Position numbers and translations under genes: made by a program. The notes under the pieces are model-generated. The model made no database searches. It saw only the letters and a list, made by a program, of their open reading frames with translations, and had not been told where the DNA came from. This document shows, piece by piece, positions 32,746 to 45,090 of a stretch of DNA of 64,000 nt. Source of the DNA: Paratinospora sagittata (Eukaryota; Streptophyta; Magnoliopsida; Ranunculales; Menispermaceae); contig CM069599.1 of assembly GCA_035771175.1 (NCBI GenBank), positions 33,079,562 to 33,143,561 of the forward strand, in the 5' to 3' direction. Position 1 is the first letter of the stretch. Each line of letters starts with the position of its first letter.

Positions 32746-34117
32746 AGAAGAAGAGCTTAGTCTTAGTGGCAGTGCTGCATTTCGCCTTCTCCAAAACACG
32801 CTGCATTCCATAAGAGCTGTTTTCAACGCTCGCGTAGAATTTTAAAAAAACGGTCGTTTTCTTTCCTCGCCGATTTTCTGCCCAACTTGCCAAATCCTCG
32901 CCTCTTCTTCACGTTTTTTTTTAATGTTTAATGTACAATGATTCGGACGTGCTACGTGCATCTCACGCGCGCTTTCCAAAAAGCTGGGGACTAAAGCGTA
33001 AAGCGTAAAGTGGGCGTTGATTCGGATTGGTTTGCATACCAACCCCACAGCACTCAAACGCACTACAAAAATGCCGCAAATCCGTTTATTTAATTGAAGC
33101 TGAGCTCTACATAGGATCATATATATGTTCAAGTGAAGTCAATACAATTATACAAGTGTTAATTTTGCTTGAAAAAAAAAAAAAAAATAAAAGAAAGAAA
33201 ACTACTAGGGCATTTTAAATAGCATTATATATATAACTATTGAGAAATATTTTTCAAAAAGACTAATGAATTTTGGGCTAGTTTAGAACATCTTCTGCTT
33301 ATAGCTTTTATTTTTTGCAAAAGTACTTATGAAAAAATAAATAATAAATATTTAATAACTATTTTTTTAAAAGTGTTTTTAGTGTCAAATTAATGTTTGT
33401 TTCCCAATTTAAAAAATGCGTTTGAATTAAAAAGACTATATTATCCTTTAGCCTAATAAAAAATGTCAAAAAGAATTAAAAAAAAAGTAAAGATAAAGGT
33501 ATTTTTGATAGATAAATTTTAATCGCAGAAGCTATTTTGAAATGAGATAATTTTTCAAAAACATAATTAATCTGCTTATTTTTTAGATAAGCTAGAATGC
33601 TAAAATAGGAAGTATGTCGGCCTGAGAATATTGGAAGAACACTATTAGAGATTCAAATAATTAATTCATATACCTTCCAATTGTATTGCAATGGCTCTTG
33701 TCTAGGATGGCTTCCTGAATGTGTAATTCTGAAGTTTGAAGGCTAATTAGAGATTCTCCATGTCATTTCAATATGTGAAAAAAATAGATGCTCTTCTAGG
33801 AACAGGCTTCCAGCCCAAAAAAGAAACTGGGTCCCCCTTAATATTTGGGGCAGACTTGGAAGGTAGTATGGTTGTGATGGTTGATACACTTGGTATCGAA
33901 GAGCATCAAAAACTAAATCTTGAGGAGGTGTGATGAAAGGTATCTTATGCCAAAAAGGATTCTTTATACCTCTTTTATGATACCAAATTCCATTTTTTCT
34001 ATATTCCATCAAACAAGCTTGATCATAGTATTCTTGCTTCCATCACCCTGATTCTGATTCTGATCCTGATGTAAGGTCCTGATCAAGACATATTGAATCT
34101 GAATGAGAAAACTTAGC
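32746..34117. other. Region between AlaRS and the PPR gene
   Basis: Holds the AlaRS promoter side and the PPR 3' flank. A very AT-rich block (about 33270-33610) has weak inverted similarity between its ends (CTGCTTAT near 33294 versus ATAAGCAG near 33570) and might be a decayed MITE. No coding region is supported. Confidence 0.5.
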
Positions 34118-36484
34118 TCACCAGTAGTCCCCACAAGAACACACGCCATCTCGGAAATGATGGAACCTGTTAGCATCTCTAACTATAATCACAGTCTCCA
34201 TGATCTTAGATATGAATTTTGTTGCGTTGTGGCAATCTAAACAAACTCGGAGATTCTTGATGATCCTAATTTCCGTCCCTGGCTTAGAAGTGATGAGACC
34301 AAAAGCTATAGCTAACTTCTCACTGTGAACATTCACCATTTGTTCTTTTTCTTCCTCTTCCACATCATGCAATGCCATATCCTTCTCTGTCTGAAATCCA
34401 GCCTCCCTCATCTTTCCCATCAACTTCTCCAACATTGCATATATTGCAGATGACTGAGGATGCGACCTATCACCAGACGTGAATACATGAACGGTCTCAC
34501 CAACTTCAATAAGGGTGCACCCGGGAGCCTTAGCCAACTTTTTCTTCTTAACTGATTGCCGTACTACTGCAGCCTCACGATAATTTCCATCAGATGTGTA
34601 TATATTAGAGAGTAAAACATGGTACCCTACATTCTTGGGGTCCAATTGGAACAGATTATCAGCAGCAACCCGCGCTAGGTTCTTGTTTTTGTGAACCATA
34701 CAAGCACCAAGCAAGGCTCCCCACTCAGCAGGACCTGGTTCAACGGGCATTCCCCTTATAAACTCTAGAGCCTCCTCAAGCTTACCTGCTCGACCAAAGA
34801 GGTCAACCAAGCAGGCACAATGCTCGGGTCCTCGTGTGATTCCATAATGAGGCATTGACTGAAAGATCTTCTCCCCCTCTTTCACCAAGCCAGCATGGCT
34901 GCAAGCATAAAGGACAGAGAGAAATGTAACTCCATTAGGGGTGACATTTGCCTGCAACATCTCAGCAAAAAGTCTTAGTGCTTCATGCCCAAGTCCATGG
35001 AGACCATAGCCAGATATCATTGCATTCCAAGAGACCACATTCTTTTCTGGCATGTTATCAAACAAAACCTGCGCCTCTTTGATGCTTCCACATTTAGCAT
35101 ACATGTCAATAAGAGCTGTAGAAACATAAATATTAGACTGGAAATTCTCTCTGATCACCAACTCATGGACCCATTTTCCTAGAGTGACAGCTCCAAGTTG
35201 GGCACAAGCCGAAAGAATACTAGTAATTGTTACTGGATTTGGTTGCACCTTTGACACCTGCATTTGGCGGAAAAGGGAGATTGCCTTTTCGGTCAATCCG
35301 TTTTGTGTATACCCACTGATCATCGCATTCCAAGATGCCAAGCTTTTCTCAGGAGCTTCATCAAAAAGCTGCCTAGCAGATTCAATCTCATTTAATCGGC
35401 TGTATACAGTAGTGAGAGCAGTAGAAACCGAAAAATTCAAATCAATACCTGATTTTACAGAGGACCCATGAATGGACCGCGAAAGATCCAAATGCCCAAA
35501 TGGCGAAAACACAGGGAGCAGACCCACAATCGTACTCGAATTGACTTCCTCCCCTGAAGCTACCAAATCCCGGAAGAGATTCACCGAACACTCAGTCTCA
35601 CCATTACAACTATACCCCGAAATCATAGCATTCCAAGAAATCACATCAGGTCTATCAATTTGTTCAAACAAGAATCTAGCTGTAGAAATCTCCCCACACT
35701 TAGAATACAAAGAAACCAACCCTGTCAACACAAATCCATGTCCAAAAAACCCCGTCTTCATCGCCAAACACTGCACCTCCCTCCCCACATTCAAATCCAT
35801 CAACTCTGCAGCCGCCGGAATCACCGCAGCCAAAGTCGTCGAATCAAATCGAATGCCCCTACAACTCATACCCTTAAAAACCTCCAAAGACTCACTAAAA
35901 CAAGAATTCTGAGCCAACCCGGATATCATTGCGTTCCAACAAACGGTATCTGGTTCAGGAATCATATCAAACACCTTCCGGGCAATCCCAATTTCCGAAA
36001 ACTTGAGATACAAATCAACAACCGACGAGCCCACAAACATATCCAACTCATACCCATCAATGATCGACTGAGCGTGTAATATTCGCCCAAATTTAGGAGA
36101 ATTAAGTGACGATGACGAAGAGATTGTGAAGGCGTAGGTGAAGTTGTCGGGCTTAAGACGGGTGTTGTGACGAAGGTGGGCAAATAAGGAAATGGCGGAG
36201 GAAGGGAGGTTGTTGCGGGCGAAGGCGCGGATGAGAACGTTGTAGAGGAAGAGATCGGGGTGGGGGATTGTAGAGAAGAGGAGGTTAGCTTGGTGAATGG
36301 AGTTAAAGTGGGAGAATTTTTGGATGAGTTTGGTGACAGTTATGAGGTCGTTATGAAGACCGTTGAGGATGATTTGGGCGAGGGTCTGGTTGAGTTGGAG
36401 AATGGTAGAGGACTTGGAGATGAGGTTTAGGAAGGAATTGCGGTTTGTGGGTATGGCAGAAGAGTGGAGGTATCGGCAGATCAT
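34118..36484 (-). CDS. DYW-type PPR RNA-editing factor, MEF29-like
   Basis: Organellar RNA-binding protein of the PLS-DYW class; the DYW domain is the cytidine deaminase of C-to-U RNA editing. It is intronless. A longer ORF opens at 36628 (836 codons). I prefer the Met at 36484 (788 residues) because it begins a basic, Ser-rich, acidic-poor N-terminus (MICRYLHSSAIP) typical of mitochondrial import and matches the roughly 790-residue Arabidopsis At4g30700. There are about 15 PPR repeats of P, L and S type (for example SWNAMISGYTQNG). E and E+ motifs follow (AEWGALLGAC, HVFTSGDRSHP), then the DYW domain. In the short form the deaminase HSE is at 720-722, CLDC at 748-751, and the protein ends CGDYW. 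All zinc ligands are present. Overall similarity to At4g30700 is from memory. Confidence 0.94.
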   Translation of the reverse strand: MICRYLHSSAIPTNRNSFLNLISKSSTILQLNQTLAQIILNGLHNDLITVTKLIQKFSHFNSIHQANLLFSTIPHPDLFLYNVLIRAFARNNLPSSAISLFAHLRHNTRLKPDNFTYAFTISSSSSLNSPKFGRILHAQSIIDGYELDMFVGSSVVDLYLKFSEIGIARKVFDMIPEPDTVCWNAMISGLAQNSCFSESLEVFKGMSCRGIRFDSTTLAAVIPAAAELMDLNVGREVQCLAMKTGFFGHGFVLTGLVSLYSKCGEISTARFLFEQIDRPDVISWNAMISGYSCNGETECSVNLFRDLVASGEEVNSSTIVGLLPVFSPFGHLDLSRSIHGSSVKSGIDLNFSVSTALTTVYSRLNEIESARQLFDEAPEKSLASWNAMISGYTQNGLTEKAISLFRQMQVSKVQPNPVTITSILSACAQLGAVTLGKWVHELVIRENFQSNIYVSTALIDMYAKCGSIKEAQVLFDNMPEKNVVSWNAMISGYGLHGLGHEALRLFAEMLQANVTPNGVTFLSVLYACSHAGLVKEGEKIFQSMPHYGITRGPEHCACLVDLFGRAGKLEEALEFIRGMPVEPGPAEWGALLGACMVHKNKNLARVAADNLFQLDPKNVGYHVLLSNIYTSDGNYREAAVVRQSVKKKKLAKAPGCTLIEVGETVHVFTSGDRSHPQSSAIYAMLEKLMGKMREAGFQTEKDMALHDVEEEEKEQMVNVHSEKLAIAFGLITSKPGTEIRIIKNLRVCLDCHNATKFISKIMETVIIVRDANRFHHFRDGVCSCGDYW

Positions 36485-37425
36485 TTGAGGAAATTTTGAG
36501 TTTTTGTAAGATTGCTCTTTTGATATTTCTCCTGAAAGAAGAAGAAGAAGTTGGGTGCAGTGGTGGCGTGTTTTTGCATGAGAGAGCGGGAACTGATCTA
36601 CATATATTTGCAACGATTTGTTTAGCATTAATTGTTATGGTTTTATTAATTCCAGGTATAATGATTGTGCTGTAAACAAATGATAATTTTTTGGCAAGTA
36701 AAAAAAAAGAAGGGAAACTAATGATAATTAAATTATAATTTCTTTGTTCACCTTCTCAACTTAATATGCTGTCATATTTCTTCATTTTTCTTTTACTTTT
36801 TCAAGTAACCTAAGTTATTCGAGGCAGTTTATATGTACTGACTAATTCTCAAAGGCAAGTCCTAACGAGAGGAGAGAGTCACTTCCCTATCTTGTTGGTT
36901 GTTAAAAATGATAAATGCATAACTTAGCAGAATTTTTTTTTTTTAAAAAAAAGGTCATTCAACTTGGGAAATTTAATTTAGAAAATTTAGTACCGTACAT
37001 TTAGCAAATATGCCAACAAAACTGCAAGCTCAATTTTCCCAAAAATAAATATAGGTGGCAGTGGTGGCATCAGGTCATTTGGGAAATGGGTTGCAAATCA
37101 TGGGATCATAGGTTCAAGCACCAGCTTCCCAAAAAAAAAAAAAACACATGATATGCACTGCTTCTGTTTCCCTTTTCCACTCTTTTTCTTCTTTTGCATT
37201 TACTTTTTAATTTGAGTGATACAAAAGAATTACAAGATAAAGAAGAGAGCTGCAGAGCAGCCCTTTCTTCCTATAAAAGAGAGAGAAAGAAAGAAAAAAA
37301 ATGAAATCGACATAAGTGGAACGAAGATTACCCACCGCAGTTAAAGAATTTACACTCACTGGAGCAAAGTAGGCATGTGATTTTTCTTTTTTTCTCTGCC
37401 GAAGATGACAGAAAGCAGGAAGTTC
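36485..37425. other. PPR upstream region and QWRF 3' flank
   Basis: Includes the alternative in-frame extension of the PPR ORF (to 36628), then AT-rich sequence and a SINE-like unit (37051-37144). No additional gene was seen. Confidence 0.55.
37051..37144 (+). mobile_element. Short SINE-like unit with poly(A)
   Basis: A-box-like GGTGGCAGTGG is followed by B-box-like AGGTTCAAGCACC about 50 bases on, then TTCCC and a run of about 14 A. This fits a minimal tRNA-derived SINE. No target duplication was recognised. Confidence 0.4.
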
Positions 37426-40400
37426 TTAGCGAACATCAAGAGGGTCATGCGGATGCTTCAATAGTTTGGATTGGCTGATCTCCATTGGTAATGCTTTTTT
37501 CAGCTGTATAAGATGAGTTCTAAGACTATTTTCTTCTACCTGCTTTACCCCCCCCAAAAAAAAAAATCACACATAAGGTCAACTTATACCAATTGCATGC
37601 ACACAGATGCATACTGTACTTGCTAGCATGATTGTGAAAATATAATGCAATCTAATAGGTAACGTAACTTTTCAGTACAATGCGCAAACTAAATAGGTCT
37701 GTTATGATCTTTCTTCTCGCCCTTTCATGGCGGAAAAGTATAACGAGTAATGAACCTAGAGCTTGAGTGTGGCATATGGTAAAGTTTGATGAAGCTAAAA
37801 GTATGGCCAATCCATGCTGCTACTTGTTTCACAATATAAAAAGTAGCATCATTAACTGATGTACAAGTTAATGGTTTCTTAATCCTTTAGGAAAACATCA
37901 TTTTAAGTTTTATCTAATTTATGCAATCTACTGGAGATACAAACATAGCTCCACAGCCAGAAATTTGCATACCAAAGTCCTGACCAAGACATGCAATTCA
38001 TTTTTTTCTTTTTTCATTCACAAAAGATTCAAGTTTCAGCTGTGACAGCTCAGAAATGCCATACAATACATTTGTTCTACCAGGTCTCCGATTTACCTGC
38101 ATTGCAGCCGTTGAAGCCAATAGGTCCCCACACTCATCAAGCATGGCTCTCTCGTGTGCCTTTACATTTGCAAGTTCAGACACCAGACAATTCATCCCTT
38201 CCACCTATAAGAAAATTTGTTTGATTCAACACTTAATAATCAAACAAGAAACTGCATCATTAGATTAGTGACCAATGATAACATTATAAGTTACAGTTTT
38301 GAGTGCCTAGGAAGAAGAAAAAAGAGTAAAGTTTGGAGTTCGTAACCAAAAAAGGAAAAAGGTAACACTAAAAGGCAATCGAAAGAATGACTCAAGTTTG
38401 GAATTTGTGCCCTCGACCTGATAAAAAATATGAAGTTAAATAGCCAGGTGGAGGAACAGAAAAAGAAATTGGATAAGGTTTAATGTTGATGTCGACGTGA
38501 TGTTTGGAGTGAGTAAGAGCAAGCAACAAGTGTACCAATCAGTCTAGACAAATATCTTAAAGTATGAAAAAAGGCTTGACAGAGCATTCTTCCTCTTTTA
38601 GTAATTCTATAGACCCCAAATTTCAATCTCTCCATCAATTCTCTTTAATGTCATGGTGATGCAATTAAAAGTATGTTTACTCTTTGGCAGAGAAATAACC
38701 GCAAGGCTAATCCTGAGCCTGAGTCCAAAAATCCTTGTACTCCCTTTGATTTTCGGATTGAAAACATATGCTAATTGTTAAACTGGTCCCGCATGTTAAA
38801 CATCCTACTTCCTATTTTTTATATCAAACAAAACATGAAGCCTCATCCCAAATATGCTAATCTTGATCCGTATTCTAGACTTTCCCTGAAACTACACTTT
38901 TAGTAATATCAGATGGAAACCAATGAGGACATTAGTCAATAACACATACTTCACCTTATTTTATTGCATCCTTAATGGGATCTTCAAACCAGTCTTAAAA
39001 TGGAGCAACTTCTTGCACCAATGCATTGGATGAGTTGACAAATAGAGATGTTGACTGAGCCATCCACTACAATGACTCATTGGATGACCCGACATGCAAG
39101 GAGGAACCTGAGGAATGAGGAGCCTTTCCATGGGCAACTTGGATTTTATTTTCACTTACGTATCAACCTCCCTCAATGAAATACATTTCACCTTGAAGAT
39201 GTACTATTATTAATAAGAAATGCACACTATTAATAGTAATAGAGCACAATATTAGCTCTTAACGTCTAAGGCAATGTATATAATACAGAGAATGAATAGA
39301 TGGTTTGTGTACTTCAACAATGGCCACAGAGGAATAGGACAAAGAGCACACAGAGCACAGTAATCTCACCCTTGGTAGCAGAGAACGCATAACAGAAGCT
39401 ATTGCCTGCATCATGTCGACAGCTGAACAAATAGCACTCTTCAATGTGTGGATATCTGCCTGTGGACAATATGGATTCAATAAGGGAGCAAACTATTTCT
39501 TTCCAACTCATGTTCAGCATATAATGAAAAACAGACATACCCTTGCCCCTGCAGTAACCGGAAGACGCAGAGTGCAAGCCTCCAAAGCCTCAATAGCCCC
39601 AGAAACAGAAGTAAAGTGGTCTCTTTCGATTAGGGCCCAATCATCAAGATAGTCCATCTGTAATTATCATTGCATGCAAGTTCTTAAGATCACAATCACA
39701 CATTAATAACAAAGTAACAAGCTTATAAGTAGAATGATATGGAAACTTATTGAAACGAAAAAACCAGATGTCAAGCACATAACATTTCTCCAGACTAGAT
39801 CCGACCAAGTGAGAAGTTGCATGCAACAGAATTCATGCTAGAACTTCTACGAATAGTCAGATGTATTGCCACAGCAGTTATAGTTAACATCATAAATGGA
39901 AGGAGTTTGGAGCAAAATTTTCTGCTATAACCAATTTTAAAAGGCACAGGTGCTTTCTCTCCCTTAGCTTTTTTTTTTTGTGCACTTTAAGCAACAGTTG
40001 ATGTGAGTTGTGACTATAGTAGAAATGAAGTCATATATTAATGATGCCCTCAGAAGTTTCAAAATTGGATATCACATTTACAATAAGAAGTAAATAATTT
40101 ACCTGTCCATTCAGAACTGAGTTTAATTTCAGCTCCTGTTTCAGTTGCCAGAGGTTGATACTTCTCAAGGTGACAGAATCCTGCAGTTTGGAAGTAGTGT
40201 TCCACACGTTGCAGAGAGCTTTCTGCTCATCAATGAAAGGTTTTAAACAGTTAAGTGTTATCTTGAAACCACAAATAACAAGGATTACACTATTATATAA
40301 TGTAGGCATTAACAGGAAAGATATCTAGACTTGGTTCATAAAAAAGAGACATTTTGACAACACTATAATATGACAACATATTTCAATATTTATTACACAG

Positions 40401-43400
40401 ATCATAACTTCTGAAAAAAATATCATACTCAACTCAAACCAATAATCTTTTCCCAAACATCATAGGATCGGCCACATGACTATGCTTTCTCCACTCTGCT
40501 CTACCAAGAGTTAAATCTACAGTTACGTTAAAGTAGATACATACCTTATTATACAACTTTTGAATAAATTATGAAGAGATCTTTCAGCAAATGACAATAT
40601 AGGGGTCGACAAGTGTTTAGAGAATAGGACTATAAAGCTCTGGTGGTTGGAAAGTAAACATTAAGGTTAGGATTTATGGTTGGCTCACTTATGGGGGGTT
40701 AGGTGACTCTAGAATTGAAGTTGCGGAATTGTTTTGTAAGGGAGAATTTAGGCTTGGTGTGATAGTAAATTTGAGAGTAAATTAGGAAAAGAAACTAAAA
40801 TTGAATAACACCAACCAATTTTAGCTATAAATCAGTCTAATCCGCCTCAAACCTAAGCAACATTCTTTAGATTTGCAGTTGAAGTAGTAAGGGAAGAAAG
40901 AAACTCTAGGGTTCCAGGAATCATTCCTCAACAAGACTCAACTCAACAAAGCCTCTTTTTCAACTACATGGGGAGGGTATTTAAATCCTCTCCCTATACC
41001 ATGCTTCCATTGAATCTCTCCTATTTTCAAAAATCATTCAACAAACAATGATATCAGACTTAGCAGCTGCTTTTCAAATAACTTCAACCATCTTAAAATT
41101 AAAAACTAAATAAAATATTTATAGATTTTCACTAAAGGGATGGATAACTCTTAAGAGGTAATATTACAATTTTTCATCAACATAGACATATCTAAAACAT
41201 CCAAAATCTCCTTAAAAACTGACAAAATGCCATGAATCTTCAAATGATGACAAAATAACAATGAAGCGTCAAAATCTAAGAGCAGGACCCCACGTCTAGC
41301 TAATCCAAATGACAAAAGTACCTTTGGTTGCCTAAAAGGCATTTGAAAAGATATAAACTTTTAAAAAAAGTTATTCAGAAAAAATCCTGAGATCTATCTT
41401 TATGCCATATCAAGACTTAGTGTTGAGTTCTATTTCTCCTCAAATAGAGTTAATGGCTGTTAAGAACCCCTATTATTGTTTTTCCACCATCAAGAAAAAA
41501 GAAATAAACAAAGAAAGTTTATTCAGAAAAAATCCTGAGATCTATCTTTATGCCATATCAAGGCTTAGTGTTGAGTTCTATTTCTCCTCAAATAGAGTTA
41601 ATGGCTGTTTAGAATCCCTATTAATGTTTTTCCACCATAAAAAAATCTGAACTACATATGGAAACATGAAGGCCTCGATCATGTTCAAACAGGCCAAAAG
41701 TGTCTAGGATTTATAACACATGATTCTTTTTTGTAGCCACTAACTAGACAACTTCAAGAATCAAATGATTATTTAACCACACAGACAAATGCCCATATAG
41801 AATTACATGTAATACGTAGGTTACAAATATTGGTTCACATTTTCATATATTAACATGCCATCAATCAGCATGTATAATCTCAGTTGTAAAATGACAACAT
41901 TTCCACATGACCATCAAAATGAAATGGGAATTGAGAATTTTGCACGAGTTTTAATATTTTCTTTACTTTCATAAAAACTGAATTTGTTTTTTCTGAGTTT
42001 ATTCAGGTCCTATATTTTGTTCATGTCCAAAAATTAAGCAATCCAAGCTAGCTTTAATATAAACTCAAAGTTGTCATATTGGATTATCTACCATATCTAT
42101 CATGAATCATATTAACTTGCTATACCAGGACTATCATTTGGGAACGCCAAAGCAATAAAATTAAAAAAGGAAGGTCTCAGCTTCTGCCTAACGACTGGAA
42201 GGGTGATAAAGCTTCTGAGATTCTAATTAAAAGTACAAGAATCTATATGGGACTAATGGGTAAACGATAGAAGATAATTATGTTTTCTAGCCCAAACTTG
42301 CTGGTGTGTCTTGCCCAATACCCAGGGGAGATCATAAATCCTATACATTTTATGATTAGGATGAAACACTTTCAAAAATGATAGTAAAAAAAAATTATCA
42401 TACCTCCGCTGTTATTTTTTGGACAAACAAAGCAGCATATGCTCGAGCATTAACATAGCGCCATTGCATATATCTATTGTAAAGTAACCGGACCTGATGG
42501 ACATCTTCGATGTGGTTTGCACCTCTCTTTCCTTTTCTAACATCAGCAATAAAACTAAGAACTGAGGATGAACTGCTAGATCGACTTGTTGCAGAGCTTG
42601 CTGAGGGAAAAGGTGACGATGGTCTTGTCCGAAACGGACTGAGTGTACCTCTGGACGGGGTGGATGATAGGAACGGAACCTTACTAGGCGATGGAGGGCG
42701 TGATAGTCCAGGAGTTGGCAAAGACTGAGATCTACTAGCACGAAATGCTGGTGATGCTTTTCCTGATGAATTTGTAGAAACACCAACACTTGATGACACA
42801 AATTTGTCTGGCCCAACAGCATACATATCATAATCTCTCCGGCCACCTTCATAAGAATTTACTTGATTTGCTGCCTCAGTCTCAGATTTTTTAATGCCTC
42901 TAGCCATACCATCAGATACAGGTGTTCTCCTCAATGGAGAAATGCCACGTCCTGAAAGTGATAAAGAAGATGTCTTGCTAACCTTATCAGTAAGATCTAT
43001 ACTCTTGGTTAAAGCACTGGGGGACACCTTCCCACCCATTCTTCCGGGCAAGCCATGATTATGGGCATGTGAATTATCCATGGGCTTGGAATTCTCTGAC
43101 TGGTCAGATGTATTCCTTCCTCGAAGAGGAGTCTTTTTTCTCTCTGGCATTGCCTTCCGTTGAACACCAGGTGTTTCAGCATGCCTGTTTGCCACATTGG
43201 CCGAAGACTTCAATGTGTGATCCGAAGGGGAATGAGTGACCGGCTTTTCTTTCTTACTTACAGGGAGAGAAAAAGTGTCAGACTGAAAAGAAACACAAAG
43301 GCTTCGCATTGTCGAAGGCCACAAGCCCTCTAATGTCCTTCCACCCACTAACCTTCTGGAAGAGCCTTGCATCTCCAAAGATACATCTTGAACAGGGGTC

Positions 43401-43711
43401 GAAGGCCTTGGAGGAGAAGGCGGTGTAGACGGGCGCCTCCTCTCAGCCGAATGGGGTCTTTTAGGACAGGAAGGGGAAGATGTAGGTACTGTCCGAGTGG
43501 CATTTGGAGATGGATACCGTCTAGGGACAGCAGGTGTGGACAGAGAAGAAGGGGAACTAACAGCAGCTTTGTACCTAGATGGAACATCTCTTGTCTTAGG
43601 CTTGCGATTGACGACGGCAATGTTCTTCTCCGATGGAACCAATGGCGGTCTCAAACACTCCCCTGTTGCCCCCTTATTATGTGGTACCTCTTCTGCTTCA
43701 TACACATCCAT
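37426..43711 (-). CDS. QWRF-motif (DUF566) protein, QWRF4/8-like (six exons)
   Basis: The family includes microtubule-associated augmin-type proteins (EDE1, SCO3); the function of this member is inferred only from the family. Exons in reading order: 43711-42404, 40222-40103, 39657-39541, 39459-39370, 38204-38097, 37539-37426. They join in frame to 618 codons plus TAA. Residues 1 to about 400 are basic, Ser/Pro-rich and likely disordered ([34 protein letters not shown]). The conserved C-terminal part starts at [16 protein letters not shown] and continues [21 protein letters not shown] and [12 protein letters not shown]. The family signature reads QWRY (416-419) instead of QWRF. A probable leader exon lies near 44871-45090. 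Intron 1 (2.2 kb) carries a tandem duplication and an old repeat fragment. Confidence 0.92.
40464..40535. repeat. Decayed dispersed repeat, copy 1
   Basis: In QWRF intron 1. It shares with 46648-46700 the string ATCGGCCACATGA..., then CTCTACCAAG, in the same order and spacing. This resembles a 3' non-LTR retrotransposon fragment commonly scattered in plant genomes, read in antisense. Confidence 0.45.
41371..41637. repeat. Tandem duplication of about 148 bp in QWRF intron 1
   Basis: Two copies of a roughly 119-bp segment (41371-41489 and 41519-41637), offset by 148 bp. They differ at only a few positions (for example CAAGACTTAG versus CAAGGCTTAG, GAACCCC versus GAATCCC). A short non-repeated spacer lies between them. 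Confidence 0.9.
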
Positions 43712-44870
43712 TCACACCATCTAAATAGTATTACATGGAAAATTGTTCAAAAAACTTTCATCTATTCCCTTTAACAAACTTGCAAAGAATCTGTCTGACA
43801 AGCACAAGCAGAGAGTGAGAAACTAACTACACAGGAAACCAAAAGATGAAGCTATGAAAATAAATAGGAAAATGCTAAAACTCTCACATACACCCAGATC
43901 TAAGAAACTGTTTTTGGCAAATCAGCCAGACATTGATAATGAATTCTCAGCATTGATCAAAAGACGCCTAATTCCTTTTGTACCCTTTTGCCCCTGTCAC
44001 GGGAATACCATGGTCGGAGGACGGGCTGGAAATAGATCTTCTTCTAATCTACTTTGTTTTTTATTTTTCTTTCCTCTTTTTAGGAAAAGGAATTAAATGC
44101 AAATGAAATAACAACGCAAATATGATTCTTTCATTCTCTTCTCTTTCCCTATCTCACTTCTCTATAACAGCAACTGCAGAACTGAAAAAAGAAAGAACTT
44201 TCCTTTCGGAATTGACTGGACTGAATTGAAGAAGAAGAATATACACCGGACACTATTTCTTTTCACAGTTTTCCATGGTTAATTAAAAATTAAAAAAAAA
44301 AAAAAAGAAGCATCACAGGTGTTTTCTTTTCGATCTTAATCAGATATTCTGGAGCTGTCAGGGTTATAGCAAGAGACATGGAGGAAGTCCACGTGCACCG
44401 GAAACCATTGTCCATCCCCATGAAATCTCTCTCACACTTAAACAGTAAAAGAATCTCTCTTCTACATTGATCTTCGAAGAACAATTTAAATAATCTTTTC
44501 TGTTTTGACCATTTCCTTTTTTTTTTTTTACTGAACGCAAATCGATGGAACAAAAAAAAAAGGCGATTACAATTAAGTCGAAAAGATCGGATTTCGCACC
44601 AGTTAATCCATCCGCTACTCTGTGTTTAATAAATAATCTTAAAAAAACAAAAAAAACAAAAATCACAGAAAGAAAAATAAAAATTAAAAAAAAAATCCTT
44701 CCAAGAATCATTAAAACCAAAACCTGCAATCGCTCAAAATCAAAACACTTGCTCAAATTCTCTCCGCGTCAGAATTCAAATTCTTTCTCTTTCTTTCAAA
44801 AAAAAGAGAGAAAAAAAAACATATAATCTATCAGGAAAAATCCTCACAAGACTCAAATACATAAACTCAC
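43712..44870. other. Probable leader intron of the QWRF gene
   Basis: Non-coding, AT-rich with several A/T homopolymers. It lies between the QWRF ATG exon and the proposed leader exon. The ORFs here are low-complexity Lys/Phe-rich artefacts. Confidence 0.45.
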
Positions 44871-45090
44871 CACAGAGAACAAAACCCGAACTCGAATACA
44901 GAAAAAATCGGAAAAATCTGCCATCGGAACTCGAATCGAGACGGAGAGAGGCTTCAAGAATTCAACTACGGTCACCGGAATCCGGCGAGATCGTCGAGAA
45001 GACGGAGAGACGCCACTGTTTCCGGCGATGGATAGAAGAAGAAGAAGAAGAAACGGTTCTGACTTCCTGAGAAGCCACACTGAGAATTTG
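44871..45090 (-). other. Probable 5' UTR exon of the QWRF gene
   Basis: On the minus strand this block is TC-rich with CTTCTT runs, unusually GC-rich for the region, and ends in a good donor (CTCTGTG then GTGAGTTT at 44870). That is typical of a plant leader exon. An upstream ATG at about 44924 is present. The 75-codon open frame seen here begins with GTG and is not treated as a gene. Confidence 0.45.

Noticed and set aside
33270..33610. MITE with terminal inverted repeats
   Set aside because: Only short, imperfect inverted similarity (CTGCTTAT/ATAAGCAG) and no target duplication, so it is mentioned only as a possibility within the flank entry.
35184..36079. Plus-strand ORFs of 95-146 codons across the PPR gene
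   Set aside because: They are antisense shadows of the repetitive PPR coding sequence, with no domain of their own.
42412..43774. ORFs in other frames over the QWRF first exon (for example 42412-42852 -, 43367-43774 +)
   Set aside because: Shadows of the Ser/Pro-rich QWRF exon; only the 43711-42404 frame gives the conserved C-terminal family motif and splices in frame.
44853..45080. 75-codon minus-strand ORF with a hydrophobic, signal-like N-terminus
   Set aside because: It begins with GTG, not ATG, and overlaps a TC-rich block with a strong donor that is better explained as the QWRF leader exon.
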